Shown: positions 1-7,597, counted from the first letter of the stretch. The stretch: 64,000 nt of DNA from Flammeovirgaceae bacterium (GCA_016712035.1 JADJRT010000012.1:62001-126000), one strand, 5' to 3'. Program-made: numbers and translations. Notes: generated by a model from the letters alone, not told the origin.

Positions 1-103
1 TTGAGTTGTCTGATTTTGATGTCGAAGTTTCTTGCTTCTCCTGACAGCCATTTAATAATAGTGCGAATGCAATAAATAAAATTGAATTATTCTTATGTTT
101 CAT
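1..103 (-). CDS. Lipoprotein, N-terminal fragment cut by window edge
   Basis: Reading leftwards from an ATG at 101-103, 34 codons stay open to the window edge. The product starts MKHKNNSILFIAFALLLNGC, a basic n-region, a hydrophobic core and a lipobox LLNGC, followed by a Ser/Thr/Gln-rich linker. This is a typical lipoprotein signal peptide cleaved before Cys20, so the protein is probably exported and lipidated. The mature domain lies outside the window and the function is unknown. It sits just left of the first attC-like repeat. Confidence 0.6.
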   Translation of the reverse strand, partial: MKHKNNSILFIAFALLLNGCQEKQETSTSKSDNS

Positions 104-123
104 ATTTTTTCTTTTAATGGTTT

Positions 124-250
124 ACAACGTTTGTGCATATGACGTTGCGGTTTTGAAATACCAAACTGCTCCACGTAACAAAGCGTTGTTTGAAAACTAA
201 ACTACAAACTTAAACTGCACCCCGCAATGTTCACATACACGTTGTTAGCA
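124..250 (-). repeat. attC-like imperfect inverted repeat A
   Basis: The left arm at 124-150 (acaacgtttgtgcatatg...ttgcgg) pairs imperfectly with the right arm at 222-247 (ccgcaatgttcacatacacg...). The outer ends are AAC at 126-128 and GTT at 244-246, giving 121 bp, close to the length of Vibrio VCR-type attC sites. The interior shares tttgaaaactaaactacaaa with repeat E and a CCCC block with repeats C, D and E. It fills the gap between the lipoprotein and the hydrolase. That it is a recombination site is an inference. Confidence 0.55.
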
Positions 251-297
251 GGCGTTGTTTTGAATCTCGGTTTATACAAACTCATCTCAGCATTATG

Positions 298-954
298 TCA
301 TGGTACATGTTTGCGAACAAAATCAATCTGGTCTTTAACGACCTGCTCAAACGTTTTACCATTATAGACATCGAAATGGTCTGCGTCATAATGTTTTATC
401 TCACCTTTTGGAGCTTGTTGTCCCACCCATTCCTGGAATGAAGGATTACTATAAACTTCTTTATCTGCAATGCAAATCAGCAGCGGCATTTTGATCTTTT
501 CAGCAGTTCCTTTTTTATAGCGTGGCGCAGATAAGTAAAACCGAGGTGTAAACTTGTTTTGCCACATTTTACTGGACTTGATCAAGGTTTCAAAGCTAGG
601 TTTTAACTCCTTACTTGTAAATACTGCTGTTTCACCATCAAAGCCAAACACCTTGATATAATAGGGATTTAAACCAAACTTTCCCTTAATACCGTCCCAA
701 AGTGCCGCTAACAATATTCTCAGTAACATTCCAGTAGGAATTTTGATGGTGGCCTTTGCCTTTCTTGTAACCATGTCAATACCGGGAACAAGTCCTATAA
801 CGGCAGCTATTGAAGGATCAGACGCAGCCACATCTATAACATGTCCTCCGCCTAACGAAGCCCCCCACAGCACAATTTTTTCCGGGTTTAAGTTTTCCTG
901 TTGTTTAAGAAATCGGATTACATTTCGGATATCTTCTCTTTGCTTATTAGTCAC
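298..954 (-). CDS. Alpha/beta hydrolase, C-terminal fragment (frameshifted)
   Basis: This is the larger part of an alpha/beta-hydrolase-fold enzyme, with the nucleophile elbow WGASLGGGH near residue 30 and a probable catalytic His in DADHFDVY near the C-terminus. The same frame can be read upstream as FGESEGEPRQLIVTNKQ, which joins it to the fragment at 951-1208. One missing base in the six-base A-run at 988-993 explains the break, and the intact protein would be about 303 aa. Substrate unknown; the Gly-rich elbow suits dienelactone-hydrolase or peptidase S15-like relatives. It lies between repeat A and the propeller gene. Confidence 0.75.
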   Translation of the reverse strand: MTNKQREDIRNVIRFLKQQENLNPEKIVLWGASLGGGHVIDVAASDPSIAAVIGLVPGIDMVTRKAKATIKIPTGMLLRILLAALWDGIKGKFGLNPYYIKVFGFDGETAVFTSKELKPSFETLIKSSKMWQNKFTPRFYLSAPRYKKGTAEKIKMPLLICIADKEVYSNPSFQEWVGQQAPKGEIKHYDADHFDVYNGKTFEQVVKDQIDFVRKHVP

Positions 955-1208
955 AATGAGCTGTCTGGGTTCTCCTTCACTTTCACCAAAAAACGATAAT
1001 CAAAGATGAGAACACAAAATCCTTCTAGCACAAAGCGTTCAGCAAATTGGGGAAGGCGATAATCCATGGTTCCTGAAAAACCATTAGCTAGCAAGATACA
1101 AGGTCCATTTCGGCTGTTATTAGTTGGAAGATATAAGTATCCAGAACACTTTGTCCCTTCCGATAAAAACGATATCCGGTCTTTTGTGAATTGCATATCT
1201 CCCGCCAT
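951..1208 (-). CDS. Alpha/beta hydrolase, N-terminal fragment (frameshifted)
   Basis: This is the N-terminal part of the hydrolase that continues at 298-954. It contains the early strands and the oxyanion-loop region (LLANGFSGTMDYR) and ends in VLIFDYRF, where the family normally reads DYRxFGES. Adding one A to the run at 988-993 restores DYRFFGES and fuses the two pieces. The residues after DYRF in this frame are therefore artefactual. No signal peptide is seen, so the enzyme is probably cytoplasmic. Confidence 0.7.
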   Translation of the reverse strand: MAGDMQFTKDRISFLSEGTKCSGYLYLPTNNSRNGPCILLANGFSGTMDYRLPQFAERFVLEGFCVLIFDYRFLVKVKENPDSSL

Positions 1209-1291
1209 TTAATAAATAATTTGTCATTGTCCAAGGTCTGTCTACAACCAATACCTAGTTAGCTGCTGCCATAATTTCAATTCGTCTTTAT

Positions 1292-2185
1292 TTATTCCGA
1301 AAAAGTAGTAAAGGTTTGTCCATCGTAGCGATATAGTCCGCAGTTTCGTGTTCCAATCCAAATGTTTCCATTTCTGTCTTCGCGCATACTCCAAACGGAA
1401 TAGTTACCCATACCGTTTTTGGTCGTGTAATTTTCAAATGTTTTACCATCGTAACGCCATATTCCAGATTCACTCCCTGTTGTAGCGATTTTTTCTTCTC
1501 CGCTGAACCAAATATTTCCTGATTTGTCTAACAAGATAGCATTACCAATACCAAGCTTTTCAGTATAATTAGTAAAGTTTTTTCCATCGTAAATGAAATT
1601 CCCATTGCTTCTACCACCGAACCAAATATTTTCGTTTTTATCCTTTAACATACTTCTAATCCATCCGTCACCATTGGGTTTAGAACCCGTAACGGATTTA
1701 CCATCGAAACGTATTACACCTTCTTGTGCTATTGGTCCAGAACCCATCCAAATTGTTCCACTGCTATCTTCTAAAAAACATTGTATCCATTTAAGTTGAA
1801 GATTTTGATTGTTTGTGATGTTGATATTGTCTAAAAAACGGCTAAACGATTTTCCGTCATAACAATACAAATCCACTGACGTTCCAAACCAAATAATTCC
1901 GCCATTATCTTGAAAAATACTCCACACTGAAATACCGCCTGATTGTACCATCGTTGTTTCAAAACTACTTGTGTTAGTTATAGTAAATGAGATTTTAGAA
2001 ATAGTATTTCCATCGAATCTACTTAAACCATCATCTGTTCCGAACCAAATATTTCCTGATTTATCTTCTAAAATTGACCAAACAGAATTGTTACTTAATC
2101 CGTCCTTTTCTGTGAATTGGGTAAAATTCTTTTCCATCATATCGATAAACACCTTCGCCTGATGTTCCAAACCAAAAATTGCCAT
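1292..2185 (-). CDS. Two-component-type beta-propeller protein (Reg_prop repeats)
   Basis: The frame consists of repeated propeller units such as EDKSGNIWFGT followed by DGLSRFDGK, spaced about 45 residues apart (six or seven copies). These are the Reg_prop blades found in the sensor part of Bacteroidota hybrid two-component systems and in stand-alone secreted propellers. There is no kinase or Y_Y_Y domain, so this looks like a stand-alone propeller. Another blade and a lipoprotein signal lie upstream in a shifted frame (entry 2118-2390), so the start at 2185 is not the true one. Ligand unknown. Confidence 0.75.
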   Translation of the reverse strand: MAIFGLEHQAKVFIDMMEKNFTQFTEKDGLSNNSVWSILEDKSGNIWFGTDDGLSRFDGNTISKISFTITNTSSFETTMVQSGGISVWSIFQDNGGIIWFGTSVDLYCYDGKSFSRFLDNINITNNQNLQLKWIQCFLEDSSGTIWMGSGPIAQEGVIRFDGKSVTGSKPNGDGWIRSMLKDKNENIWFGGRSNGNFIYDGKNFTNYTEKLGIGNAILLDKSGNIWFSGEEKIATTGSESGIWRYDGKTFENYTTKNGMGNYSVWSMREDRNGNIWIGTRNCGLYRYDGQTFTTFSE

Positions 2186-2390
2186 CTTTGTCTTGAAGGC
2201 TGCAATGTACGTTTTGATGTTCCGTAGTGCCCTGGGTTTTGGTTAGTTTTGAATTTTTACTTGTAAATGATAGATGTTCAACAATAATTTCTTTTGACTT
2301 GTCGGTTGTTGGCTGTCAGTTACACGATGTAAAAAATATAGATGCTAACAGCAATGAGAAGATTGGATTTATGAATTTTGCCATTGTCAT
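2118..2390 (-). pseudogene. Broken 5' part of the propeller lipoprotein gene
   Basis: From an ATG at 2388-2390 the minus strand encodes MTMAKFINPIFSLLLA and then a lipobox ending FFTSC, a lipoprotein signal. An in-frame TGA at 2316-2318 follows. The same frame then continues into another blade (DKDGNFWFGTSGEGVYRYDG). Removing one base from the A-run at 2123-2126 joins this to the frame of 1292-2185. The intact gene would be a propeller lipoprotein of about 365 aa. One stop plus one frameshift could mean real decay or two sequence errors. Confidence 0.6.
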
Positions 2391-2460
2391 TTGTTGCTTT
2401 ATTTCTGTTTTATATTTTTCGGTTGTTTCTGTTTTGCTCACTGTTGCCAATGGTTGCAGT

Positions 2461-2592
2461 TAACGTTAGTGTTTATGCAGTGGTGCCTTCCAAAGCCGCG
2501 TTCTGTCCCATGAAACCAAACGTGGAACGAAGATAAAACTTCATACCTACACGTCAACCCGCAGCTGGCATAAACTTATGGGCTGGGCTTTT
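2461..2592 (-). repeat. attC-like imperfect inverted repeat B
   Basis: The left arm (taacgttagtgtttatgcag, from 2461) faces a right arm containing ggcataaac at 2567-2575, giving an inverted GTTTATGC/GCATAAAC core. The interior ccaaacgtggaacgaagata matches repeat D almost exactly. It separates the propeller gene from the ArsR operon. The right outer end lacks the GTT seen in repeats A, C, D and E, so this copy is more degenerate. Confidence 0.5.
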
Positions 2593-2606
2593 TCGTTCTT
2601 CGTATG

Positions 2607-2860
2607 TCAGTCGTCCAATCCGTTACCGTCAAGTATTTTGGGAATATATTTTTCAATTCTTTCGTTTCGTGTCTTGGCTTGTTTGGCTGATGAAAAATGT
2701 AATAAATATGCTCTCTGTCGCCCAGGTGTTAATTTATAGAATGCAGTTTTAATTCAGTCATTTCGGTCAACGCTGTTTGAAATTCTTCTGGCATTTTAAA
2801 TTCAGATGTCTTTTTCATTTCAACTTTTAACCCCGATTTTTCAATGTCAATAGCGTTTTT
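2607..2860 (-). pseudogene. C-terminal part of YdeI/DUF1801 protein, out of frame
   Basis: Downstream of the DUF1801 frame the minus strand still encodes the family's C-terminal half in shifted frames: NAIDIEKSGLKVEMKK, then MPEEFQTALTEM, then YKLTPGRQRAYLLHFSSAKQ and finally KYIPKILDGNGLDD with a stop at 2607-2609. Two missing bases account for this, one in the T-run at 2856-2860 and one in the T-run at 2747-2750. This matches the YdeI/OmpD-associated C-terminal pattern (LTPGrqRgYll...aKq..TR..RIek). The intact protein would be about 193 aa. Confidence 0.65.
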
Positions 2861-3183
2861 ATGTATGATTTGATGACTTTATTTTGCTTGATTACTTCGT
2901 CAAGATTTCTAAAACGAATTTGTCTTGCTGACTGCACATTTTCAGTTTGCTGAATCAAAATATTTTTCGGGTCTTTCATAATTGCACCTTTCATAAAAAG
3001 TAAAGCACAATAGTCTTTAAAACCGTGAATTAAAAAAACATTGTTATTGTCCAAGGTATAACAGGGACAACCCCATTTTAATTCTTCCTTCAATTCAAAG
3101 GATAAGGCAATTTCCTGCAACTCTTGGTGGGCTTCTTGCCATTTTGTTGATTTGTCAAAAAACCAGTTTACTTTTAGATTCAT
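2827..3183 (-). CDS. YdeI/DUF1801 family protein, N-terminal fragment
   Basis: The 118-aa frame has the DUF1801 core: KWQEAHQELQEIALSF near the N-terminus, then KWGCPCYTLDNNNVFLIHGF and a Lys/Phe-rich sheet (CALLFMKGAI). The family includes YdeI, described in Bacillus in connection with membrane-active peptide resistance; the molecular activity is unclear. It is the last gene of the operon ArsR-SRPBCC-DoxX-YdeI, 3 bp after DoxX. Its own stop is produced by a missing base; see 2607-2860 for the rest. Confidence 0.75.
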   Translation of the reverse strand: MNLKVNWFFDKSTKWQEAHQELQEIALSFELKEELKWGCPCYTLDNNNVFLIHGFKDYCALLFMKGAIMKDPKNILIQQTENVQSARQIRFRNLDEVIKQNKVIKSYIKTLLTLKNRG

Positions 3184-3186
3184 ACA

Positions 3187-3585
3187 TTAGTTTTTTGTTG
3201 TTAGTGGAATTAGTCTTCTGTCCGCTGGTCTGAAATACCACGATGTTATTGTCATGATTAATAAGAACAATGAAATTGTCCATTCACTTGGGGAATCCCC
3301 CATTGCTATATGTGAAATTGCTGCTCCTGATAAGGTGAAAAAGAAACCTGCATATGCCCACTCTTTTAGCAAGGGGAATTTTGGACTAAGCAACGCTACA
3401 ACACCCAACAATTTCCATATTCCGAGTATTGTTAGAAAATAGATTGGATAACCTAAATGTTTCATAGCAGTTACATCATATAATGCCGCTTTGATTTTTA
3501 ATAGTTGTATTGTCCCACTGTTTAGCATAGCCAATACAAGCAAGCCTGTGGAAATCCAATAGATGATTTTATTTCTTTTTGTCAT
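3187..3585 (-). CDS. DoxX-like four-helix membrane protein
   Basis: This 132-aa protein has four predicted hydrophobic segments: residues 8-28, 47-67, 74-94 and 102-118. The third carries the DoxX-like pattern KEWAYAGFFFTLSGAAISH with a conserved-looking His. DoxX-like proteins are small inner-membrane proteins of uncertain role, often beside SRPBCC and ArsR genes, as here. The start ATG is 7 bp after the SRPBCC stop once that frame is corrected, consistent with one transcript. No frame disruption is seen. Confidence 0.75.
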   Translation of the reverse strand: MTKRNKIIYWISTGLLVLAMLNSGTIQLLKIKAALYDVTAMKHLGYPIYFLTILGIWKLLGVVALLSPKFPLLKEWAYAGFFFTLSGAAISHIAMGDSPSEWTISLFLLIMTITSWYFRPADRRLIPLTTKN

Positions 3586-3639
3586 TGATATATTATTTTA
3601 GTTTTTTAGCAATTTCCTGTAATTGATTATGTGCCATAT

Positions 3640-4056
3640 TCAAGCCATTTCAAATGGCAGTTTCAATTGTTGTTCCCTGTGTCCAGCAGATTTGTAAATG
3701 ATTTGGATTGTCAATTTACTTGTATCTTCTGTAAGTTTTTCAAACTCTAAAAATTCAAGTTGAATGCCAACAGGCATATTTTCCATTTCAAATGTTCGTA
3801 TGATTTTTTGATTGGGAACAACCTCGTGAATTGTTCCATTTGCTTTAAAAACAACATTGCCATTGGATGAAGTTTCAAATTGGTAACTACCGTGATTTTT
3901 ACTTTCAAGTTTCAGTACTTTTGTTCCCATCCATTGTTCAACAAGTTCGGTTTCTGTATAAGCTTTAAAAAGCAATTCAACCGGCAACTCAAATTCTCTT
4001 GTTATTAAAATATCCTGTTTGCCTTCTTCAGCTTTTATTTTTGTCTTATGTTCCAT
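3640..4056 (-). CDS. SRPBCC (AHSA1-type) ligand-binding domain protein
   Basis: This is an AHSA1/START-like fold: ILITREFELPVELLFKAYTE at the N-terminus, VEQWMGTK after it, and a hydrophobic central sheet. The stop at 3640 is probably false. One extra G in the GG just before it gives a further 15 codons (LNMAHNQLQEIAKKLK) ending at 3593, the usual C-terminal helix. The start overlaps the ArsR stop by one base, a translationally coupled pair that is very common in bacteria. The ligand is unknown. Confidence 0.8.
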   Translation of the reverse strand: MEHKTKIKAEEGKQDILITREFELPVELLFKAYTETELVEQWMGTKVLKLESKNHGSYQFETSSNGNVVFKANGTIHEVVPNQKIIRTFEMENMPVGIQLEFLEFEKLTEDTSKLTIQIIYKSAGHREQQLKLPFEMA

Positions 4057-4385
4057 TACTTCTTGTTTTTTGACTGATAGTTTTTCATAACTGTTTCTAA
4101 TTTATTGAACTTGTTCTCCCACATTTGTCTGAATGGTTCTAAAAAGTCTGCAACTTCTTTCATTTTGTTAGGATTTATTTGATAGTGAATTTCTCTGCCG
4201 TTTTGTTCTTGTTTAAGCAATTCACACTCTGTCAAGATTTGTAGATGTTTTGAAACTGTTGGCCTTGCAGTGTCAAAGTTTGAAGCAATTGCACCCGCTG
4301 TCATTGTCTGAGAGGTAAGCAAAAGAAGTATTGCCCGTCTTGTCGGATCGGAAATGGCCTGAAATACGTCTCGTCTTAAATTCAT
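4056..4385 (-). CDS. ArsR-family winged-helix repressor
   Basis: The best start is the ATG at 4383-4385, giving MNLRRDVFQAISDPTRRAIL. An upstream TTG at 4404-4406 lies inside the promoter -7 element and is unlikely to be used. The 109-aa protein has the ArsR pattern: ISDPTRRAILLLL, the recognition helix region ARPTVSKHLQILTECELL, and the wing QEQNGREIHYQI. It lacks the metal-binding CVCDLC motif of classic ArsR, so it belongs to the non-metal class that precedes SRPBCC genes. It heads the operon and probably represses it through two operator copies overlapping its promoter. Confidence 0.85.
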   Translation of the reverse strand: MNLRRDVFQAISDPTRRAILLLLTSQTMTAGAIASNFDTARPTVSKHLQILTECELLKQEQNGREIHYQINPNKMKEVADFLEPFRQMWENKFNKLETVMKNYQSKNKK

Positions 4386-4386
4386 T

Positions 4387-4435
4387 GCGTAGTTATTTGA
4401 CTGCAAATGTATGTGTAGTTATTTGACTACACAAA
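4387..4435 (-). promoter_or_regulatory. Promoter with tandem operator for the ArsR operon
   Basis: On the minus strand TTTG (4432-4435) is followed by 20 bp and TACATTTG (4404-4411), a perfect match to the Bacteroidota sigma consensus TTTG-N19-20-TAnnTTTG. The palindrome gtgtagt-N6-actacac (4413-4432) fills the spacer. A second copy, gcgtagttatttgactgc (4387-4404), lies just downstream with 13 identical central bases and a 26-bp period. Placement suggests autorepression. The inferred start point is about 12 bp upstream of the ArsR ATG. Confidence 0.75.
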
Positions 4436-4529
4436 TTTATTTTGTCAGAGAGAAGGTGTCAATGTAAAATTGGAATGAAAATGGCGGGCTATTTTGTTGT
4501 TGTATGAGGGGTCGGTTAGCCTTGCCCAT

Positions 4530-4720
4530 AACGTTTTGTGTTTATTTAGTTGCGGGAGTAGGAGGGCTTAAAAATGTAGCGCAGCGAGATGTTAAGCCCG
4601 ACCTGCTCCGACCTATCCAACGTTACTAAACGAAATTAAGAAATTACTTTTAATAGCTACACTGAACCCCCACATTGCATAAACTTTATGTTGGTGGCTG
4701 TGTGGCCTTCCTCTAAACTA
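4530..4720 (-). repeat. attC-like imperfect inverted repeat C
   Basis: The left arm (aacgttttgtgtttatttag, from 4530) pairs with the right arm cattgcataaactttatgtt ending at 4692. Outer ends are AAC (4530-4532) and GTT (4690-4692), length 163 bp. Inside is a further hairpin, gggctta (4564-4570) with taagccc (4593-4599). The block tacactgaacccc is shared with repeat E. This explains the gene-free 350 bp between the ArsR operon and the FISUMP gene. Confidence 0.55.
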
Positions 4721-4755
4721 ATTTACAGTCCTATGTTCCTCAGAGGTGTCCATAG

Positions 4756-5412
4756 TTAGTCCTTTACATACCTCACACTAAACGCACATCCTTTGTTTCC
4801 CTTGTCTCTTCCAACTTTACCATTGTTTAATCCAAGAAGTCTTTCATAAGCTCTGCCTTCATCAAACTCAGTTGAACACCAAAAGTTTGCATGTTGACCA
4901 ATAAAGTTTGACTTGCCAAAATCTGTCATCCAACCACCAAACACTACGTTAAGCCCAATATCTCCACCAGTTTTTAGTCTACCCACTTTATTACTGTCTC
5001 CTCTCCAAATTCCTTCATCTATTTCTGACTCAGAAATACCAATATATTTTTCAAGAGTTTCCCACTCTTTGTCGCTGGGCAAATGCCAGCCCTTAGGTGC
5101 AAGGTTAATTGCCATTTCCCAACTATACAACGCTCCGTAAGTTTTATATTCTGTCGATTCTTTTGCCTCAACAATGTCAGAACCATTGAAGTCATAAATC
5201 CAAACTCCGCAGTTAGCAGAATCAGGTTTACATACAAAGGGCAAGTAAGCAAAGTTTTCAGCAAGCCAAATTTGATTACCTATTTTTGTTGTTTTATAAA
5301 TATGATTATCTCGAGTGTCAATAAACTGACCATACTCAAAATCCAGACTACTCTTTGGTGCATGAAATTTTGACCCTATTAAGGCAATGGTTAGGATAAC
5401 TAAAATTCTCAT
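4756..5412 (-). CDS. FISUMP-domain secreted protein
   Basis: This 218-aa protein carries the Fibrobacter succinogenes major paralogous domain: DTRDNHIYKTTKIGNQIW near residue 32, LAENFAY, GALYSWEMA, GWHLPSDKEWETLEKYIG, and the ending GCAFSVRYVKD. The N-terminus is hydrophobic (MRILVILTIALIG), a probable signal peptide. Typical AGxKLK is replaced by VGRLKTGG. FISUMP proteins are exported surface proteins of unknown function. The start is 1 bp after the end of the GIN gene, so the two are probably co-transcribed. Confidence 0.8.
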   Translation of the reverse strand: MRILVILTIALIGSKFHAPKSSLDFEYGQFIDTRDNHIYKTTKIGNQIWLAENFAYLPFVCKPDSANCGVWIYDFNGSDIVEAKESTEYKTYGALYSWEMAINLAPKGWHLPSDKEWETLEKYIGISESEIDEGIWRGDSNKVGRLKTGGDIGLNVVFGGWMTDFGKSNFIGQHANFWCSTEFDEGRAYERLLGLNNGKVGRDKGNKGCAFSVRYVKD

Positions 5413-5413
5413 G

Positions 5414-5695
5414 CTATTGTTTTCTTATTGTTCCTCCACCAGAAACGTTTGACTCGACTATTGGGTCACCCAAATATTCAATTAAACCACCACCGGAAAT
5501 TTTTCCTTCCAATTTATTTCTTGCGTTCAGTAGAATTTTTCCCCCGCCCTCAATTGAAGCATAGAGAGAGTCAACAGGGAATTCTGATAGGTCGATACTA
5601 CCTCCTCCTTTTATTTTACATCCAAATGAATTCGTGGGACTAAATCCTCTTTTGAGTACAATATTACCACCCCCGTTTTGGACAAGTTCATACAA
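5414..5695 (-). CDS. GIN-domain (DUF2807) protein, C-terminal part
   Basis: This frame has the spaced GGG turns of the head GIN/DUF2807 beta-helix: QNGGGNIVL, IKGGGSIDL, IEGGGKILL, ISGGGLIEY and VSGGGTIRK, each about 20 residues apart. The frame stays open upstream to 5815 (...NLPTGNCNCTINIGVPVLYE), so translation need not start at 5695. An in-frame TAA at 5816-5818 separates it from the signal-peptide part. GIN proteins are secreted or surface beta-solenoids, often described as putative adhesin heads. Confidence 0.7.
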   Translation of the reverse strand: MYELVQNGGGNIVLKRGFSPTNSFGCKIKGGGSIDLSEFPVDSLYASIEGGGKILLNARNKLEGKISGGGLIEYLGDPIVESNVSGGGTIRKQ

Positions 5696-5815
5696 TACTG
5701 GAACTCCGATATTAATGGTACAATTGCAGTTGCCAGTTGGTAAGTTTTTTATTTCAATGTAGAGGGTTTTTGAGGAGACTGAGATATCTACTAATTCAAA
5801 ACAATCATTTAGGTC

Positions 5816-5986
5816 TTAACCCTCAAGTGTGTGCTCATTAGAATAGCTTATATTCAAATTGCCGCCACCTTGAGTAATAATTTTACTAAAATCATCCATC
5901 TTGTAATTCTTAGTTTTGATGTCTGCTTGTCCAAAACTGCTAATAGTAATTAGTGATAAGAAAAAGGTAATCAACTTTATTGTCAT
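5816..5986 (-). CDS. GIN-domain protein, N-terminal part ending at in-frame TAA
   Basis: The chosen start is the ATG at 5984-5986 (MTIKLITFFLSLITISSFGQ), because it begins exactly at a signal peptide; an ATG 13 codons upstream would add a charged tail. After the signal come the first GIN turn (TQGGGNLNI) and then a TAA. Codons after the stop remain in the same frame for 134 codons and match the family, so a single substitution made the stop. The intact protein would be about 190 aa. Compare the TGA in the neighbouring propeller gene. Confidence 0.6.
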   Translation of the reverse strand: MTIKLITFFLSLITISSFGQADIKTKNYKMDDFSKIITQGGGNLNISYSNEHTLEG

Positions 5987-6025
5987 GGCGTTTTTTTTTG
6001 GTAATGCTTTATTGGCAACGACCAT

Positions 6026-6657
6026 GCCAAGACACTGATTCTACATTTTGTGCTGATTAAATAGTTATGTCGAATTGAATTGTTCATAACTGAACCATAG
6101 ACTTCATAATAGTGAACACCATGTTCAAGTTTACTCTCGTTGTCCGAGTCGCGCGTTGTTCGAAGCTGTCATTGTCCCAGGCCCTATTGCCACCAACCTT
6201 TAGATTTGTTTCATCATAATTTACAATAGTTGTAGTAACTTTTGTGGGGAAGTGGATTACCGTTTTCGGTTATCCATCTTATCCACAAAAAGGGCCCTTC
6301 TCCTCACTTCATTTGTAAACGTGGTCTTTCGTCCGATGAAAACTTAATCATCATCACAACAGAGCTTGCCGCTTTTTGATTTATGGAAGCACTCCTTTCC
6401 TTCCTTAAATGCAAAGTAAGAAAGCCCAAGCGTCCCTACACTGTCGATATATATTGTAAGTTTGTCAGCTCATAAATTCCTGAACTTAAAAGAATTACTA
6501 TGGACATATAAATACAAACTCTAGTGCATTCAGCGTCTGCAAGAATCGCAGAAGAACTTAGCGGTCTTCCGATTTTGATTTTGTTCATAATAAAACAAAC
6601 ATAAGAAGTCTGTTCATGGTTAGATAGTACTTGGCTTCACCATTTTATTCCTTTTGA
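6026..6657. other. Gene-free stretch between GIN and sulfatase genes
   Basis: No convincing coding frame was found on either strand over these 632 bp. It holds one 25-base block (6193-6217) that recurs exactly at 29569-29593. It also has short motifs like those at the edges of the attC-like repeats (aggccctattgccaccaac, compare aggccctattactgccaac at 8486-8504). It may be a degraded cassette. The rest is AT-rich with no recognisable element. Confidence 0.4.
6193..6217. repeat. 25-bp block shared with 29569-29593
   Basis: The block begins ccaacctttagatttg and ends tttcatcat; it is identical over 25 bases to the copy at 29569-29593. Both copies follow a GCC-rich stretch, and the second lies at the outer edge of the higBA unit. 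It may be one end of a cassette-type repeat. Confidence 0.5.
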
Positions 6658-7353
6658 TTAATGATCCCTTACTAAACTGTTGCTGAATAGTGAATCATAA
6701 TGTCCACGATGATCAAACACATCATTCGCTTTCGCGTATTGCAGCCAGTTACTAATCAATGAATCTCTGATGGCGGGAAACTCTGAAGAGATGTCGGTCA
6801 TTTCTCCTGGATCTTTCTCCAGGTCAAAAAGCTGCCACTGGCCTGTACTGAAGGGTGCCGGTAATCTCAGAATCTTCCACTTACCTCTTATAAAGGCTCT
6901 CCTTTCAAATAGCTCCCAGCCCATGCCTTCACTTGCAGAATGAATTTCCTGGGCTGTTCCGGTAAGCACCGGCAGCAATGATTTGCCAATCGGTTGTCTT
7001 ACTGCTTTGTCTTTGAACTGTGCAGGATACGTTGCCTCGGCAAGTTGTAAAATCGTAGGCATGAGATCGGTAACATGAACGAAGCTTCTGTTCCACTGTC
7101 CATGACTGAGTGTGTCATTCGGTGGCTTAATCATCAAAGGAGCTTTGATACCTCCCTCTGGAAGCAAAGCTCTTGAACAATCTGAATGGTGAGGAGGAAG
7201 CCTGCGCCCAGCCCGGACCCATTTCAATGAAGGAGTTTGGTAAACCGCGATTATCCAATTCGTTATTAAATGCACCGAGGTATTTTCCATCGCCATTGCC
7301 CGGATAGGTAGTAGCCATGACACCATTGGCGCCATTGTCCGACATAAAAACAA
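6658..7353 (-). CDS. Type I sulfatase, C-terminal fragment
   Basis: From about 7155 down to 6658 this frame encodes the C-terminal region of an arylsulfatase: GGIKAPLMIKPP, VHVTDLMPTILQLAEATYP, GWELFERRAFIRGKWKIL, and WQLFDLEKDPGEMTDISSE. These are standard sulfatase family motifs. Codons above about 7155 are out of frame and overlap the middle fragment. The intact gene spans 6658-8331, about 555 aa, with a lipoprotein-type N-terminus. It is broken in at least four places, more than any neighbour of similar length. Confidence 0.75.
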   Translation of the reverse strand: MFLCRTMAPMVSWLLPIRAMAMENTSVHLITNWIIAVYQTPSLKWVRAGRRLPPHHSDCSRALLPEGGIKAPLMIKPPNDTLSHGQWNRSFVHVTDLMPTILQLAEATYPAQFKDKAVRQPIGKSLLPVLTGTAQEIHSASEGMGWELFERRAFIRGKWKILRLPAPFSTGQWQLFDLEKDPGEMTDISSEFPAIRDSLISNWLQYAKANDVFDHRGHYDSLFSNSLVRDH

Positions 7354-7597
7354 TCAAGGTATTGTCATACAAGCCCTGCTGCTTTAAATAATCCAGCAAG
7401 CGACCTATACTCATATCGAGGTATTCAATCATCGCGGCATATACTTCCATGTCTCTCGCAATCTCCACCTTCTCTGCAGTACTTAGTGTCGACCACTTTG
7501 GGATACCACTGGGAGCAAAGGAGTTTACATCCGCTGAGATAATTCCCAAGGCCTTTAGATTAGAGAGTCTGAGCGTTCGCAGTGAATCCCATCCCAT
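7127..7597 (-). CDS. Type I sulfatase, middle fragment
   Basis: This frame carries the central sulfatase region: VEIARDMEVYAAMIEYLD, SIGRLLDYLKQQGLYDNTLI and FMSDNGANG. The last is the metal-ligand DN motif of formylglycine sulfatases (and alkaline phosphatase relatives). It joins the C-terminal fragment at FASRGGIKAP, where an extra base near 7155 shifts the frame. Its upstream continuation lies in 7598-7803. Confidence 0.75.
   Translation of the reverse strand: MGWDSLRTLRLSNLKALGIISADVNSFAPSGIPKWSTLSTAEKVEIARDMEVYAAMIEYLDMSIGRLLDYLKQQGLYDNTLIVFMSDNGANGVMATTYPGNGDGKYLGAFNNELDNRGLPNSFIEMGPGWAQASSSPFRLFKSFASRGRYQSSFDD

Noticed and set aside
743..1009. Plus-strand frame opposite the hydrolase as a gene
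   Set aside because: It is antisense to conserved hydrolase codons, has no family features and is broken where the real gene continues.
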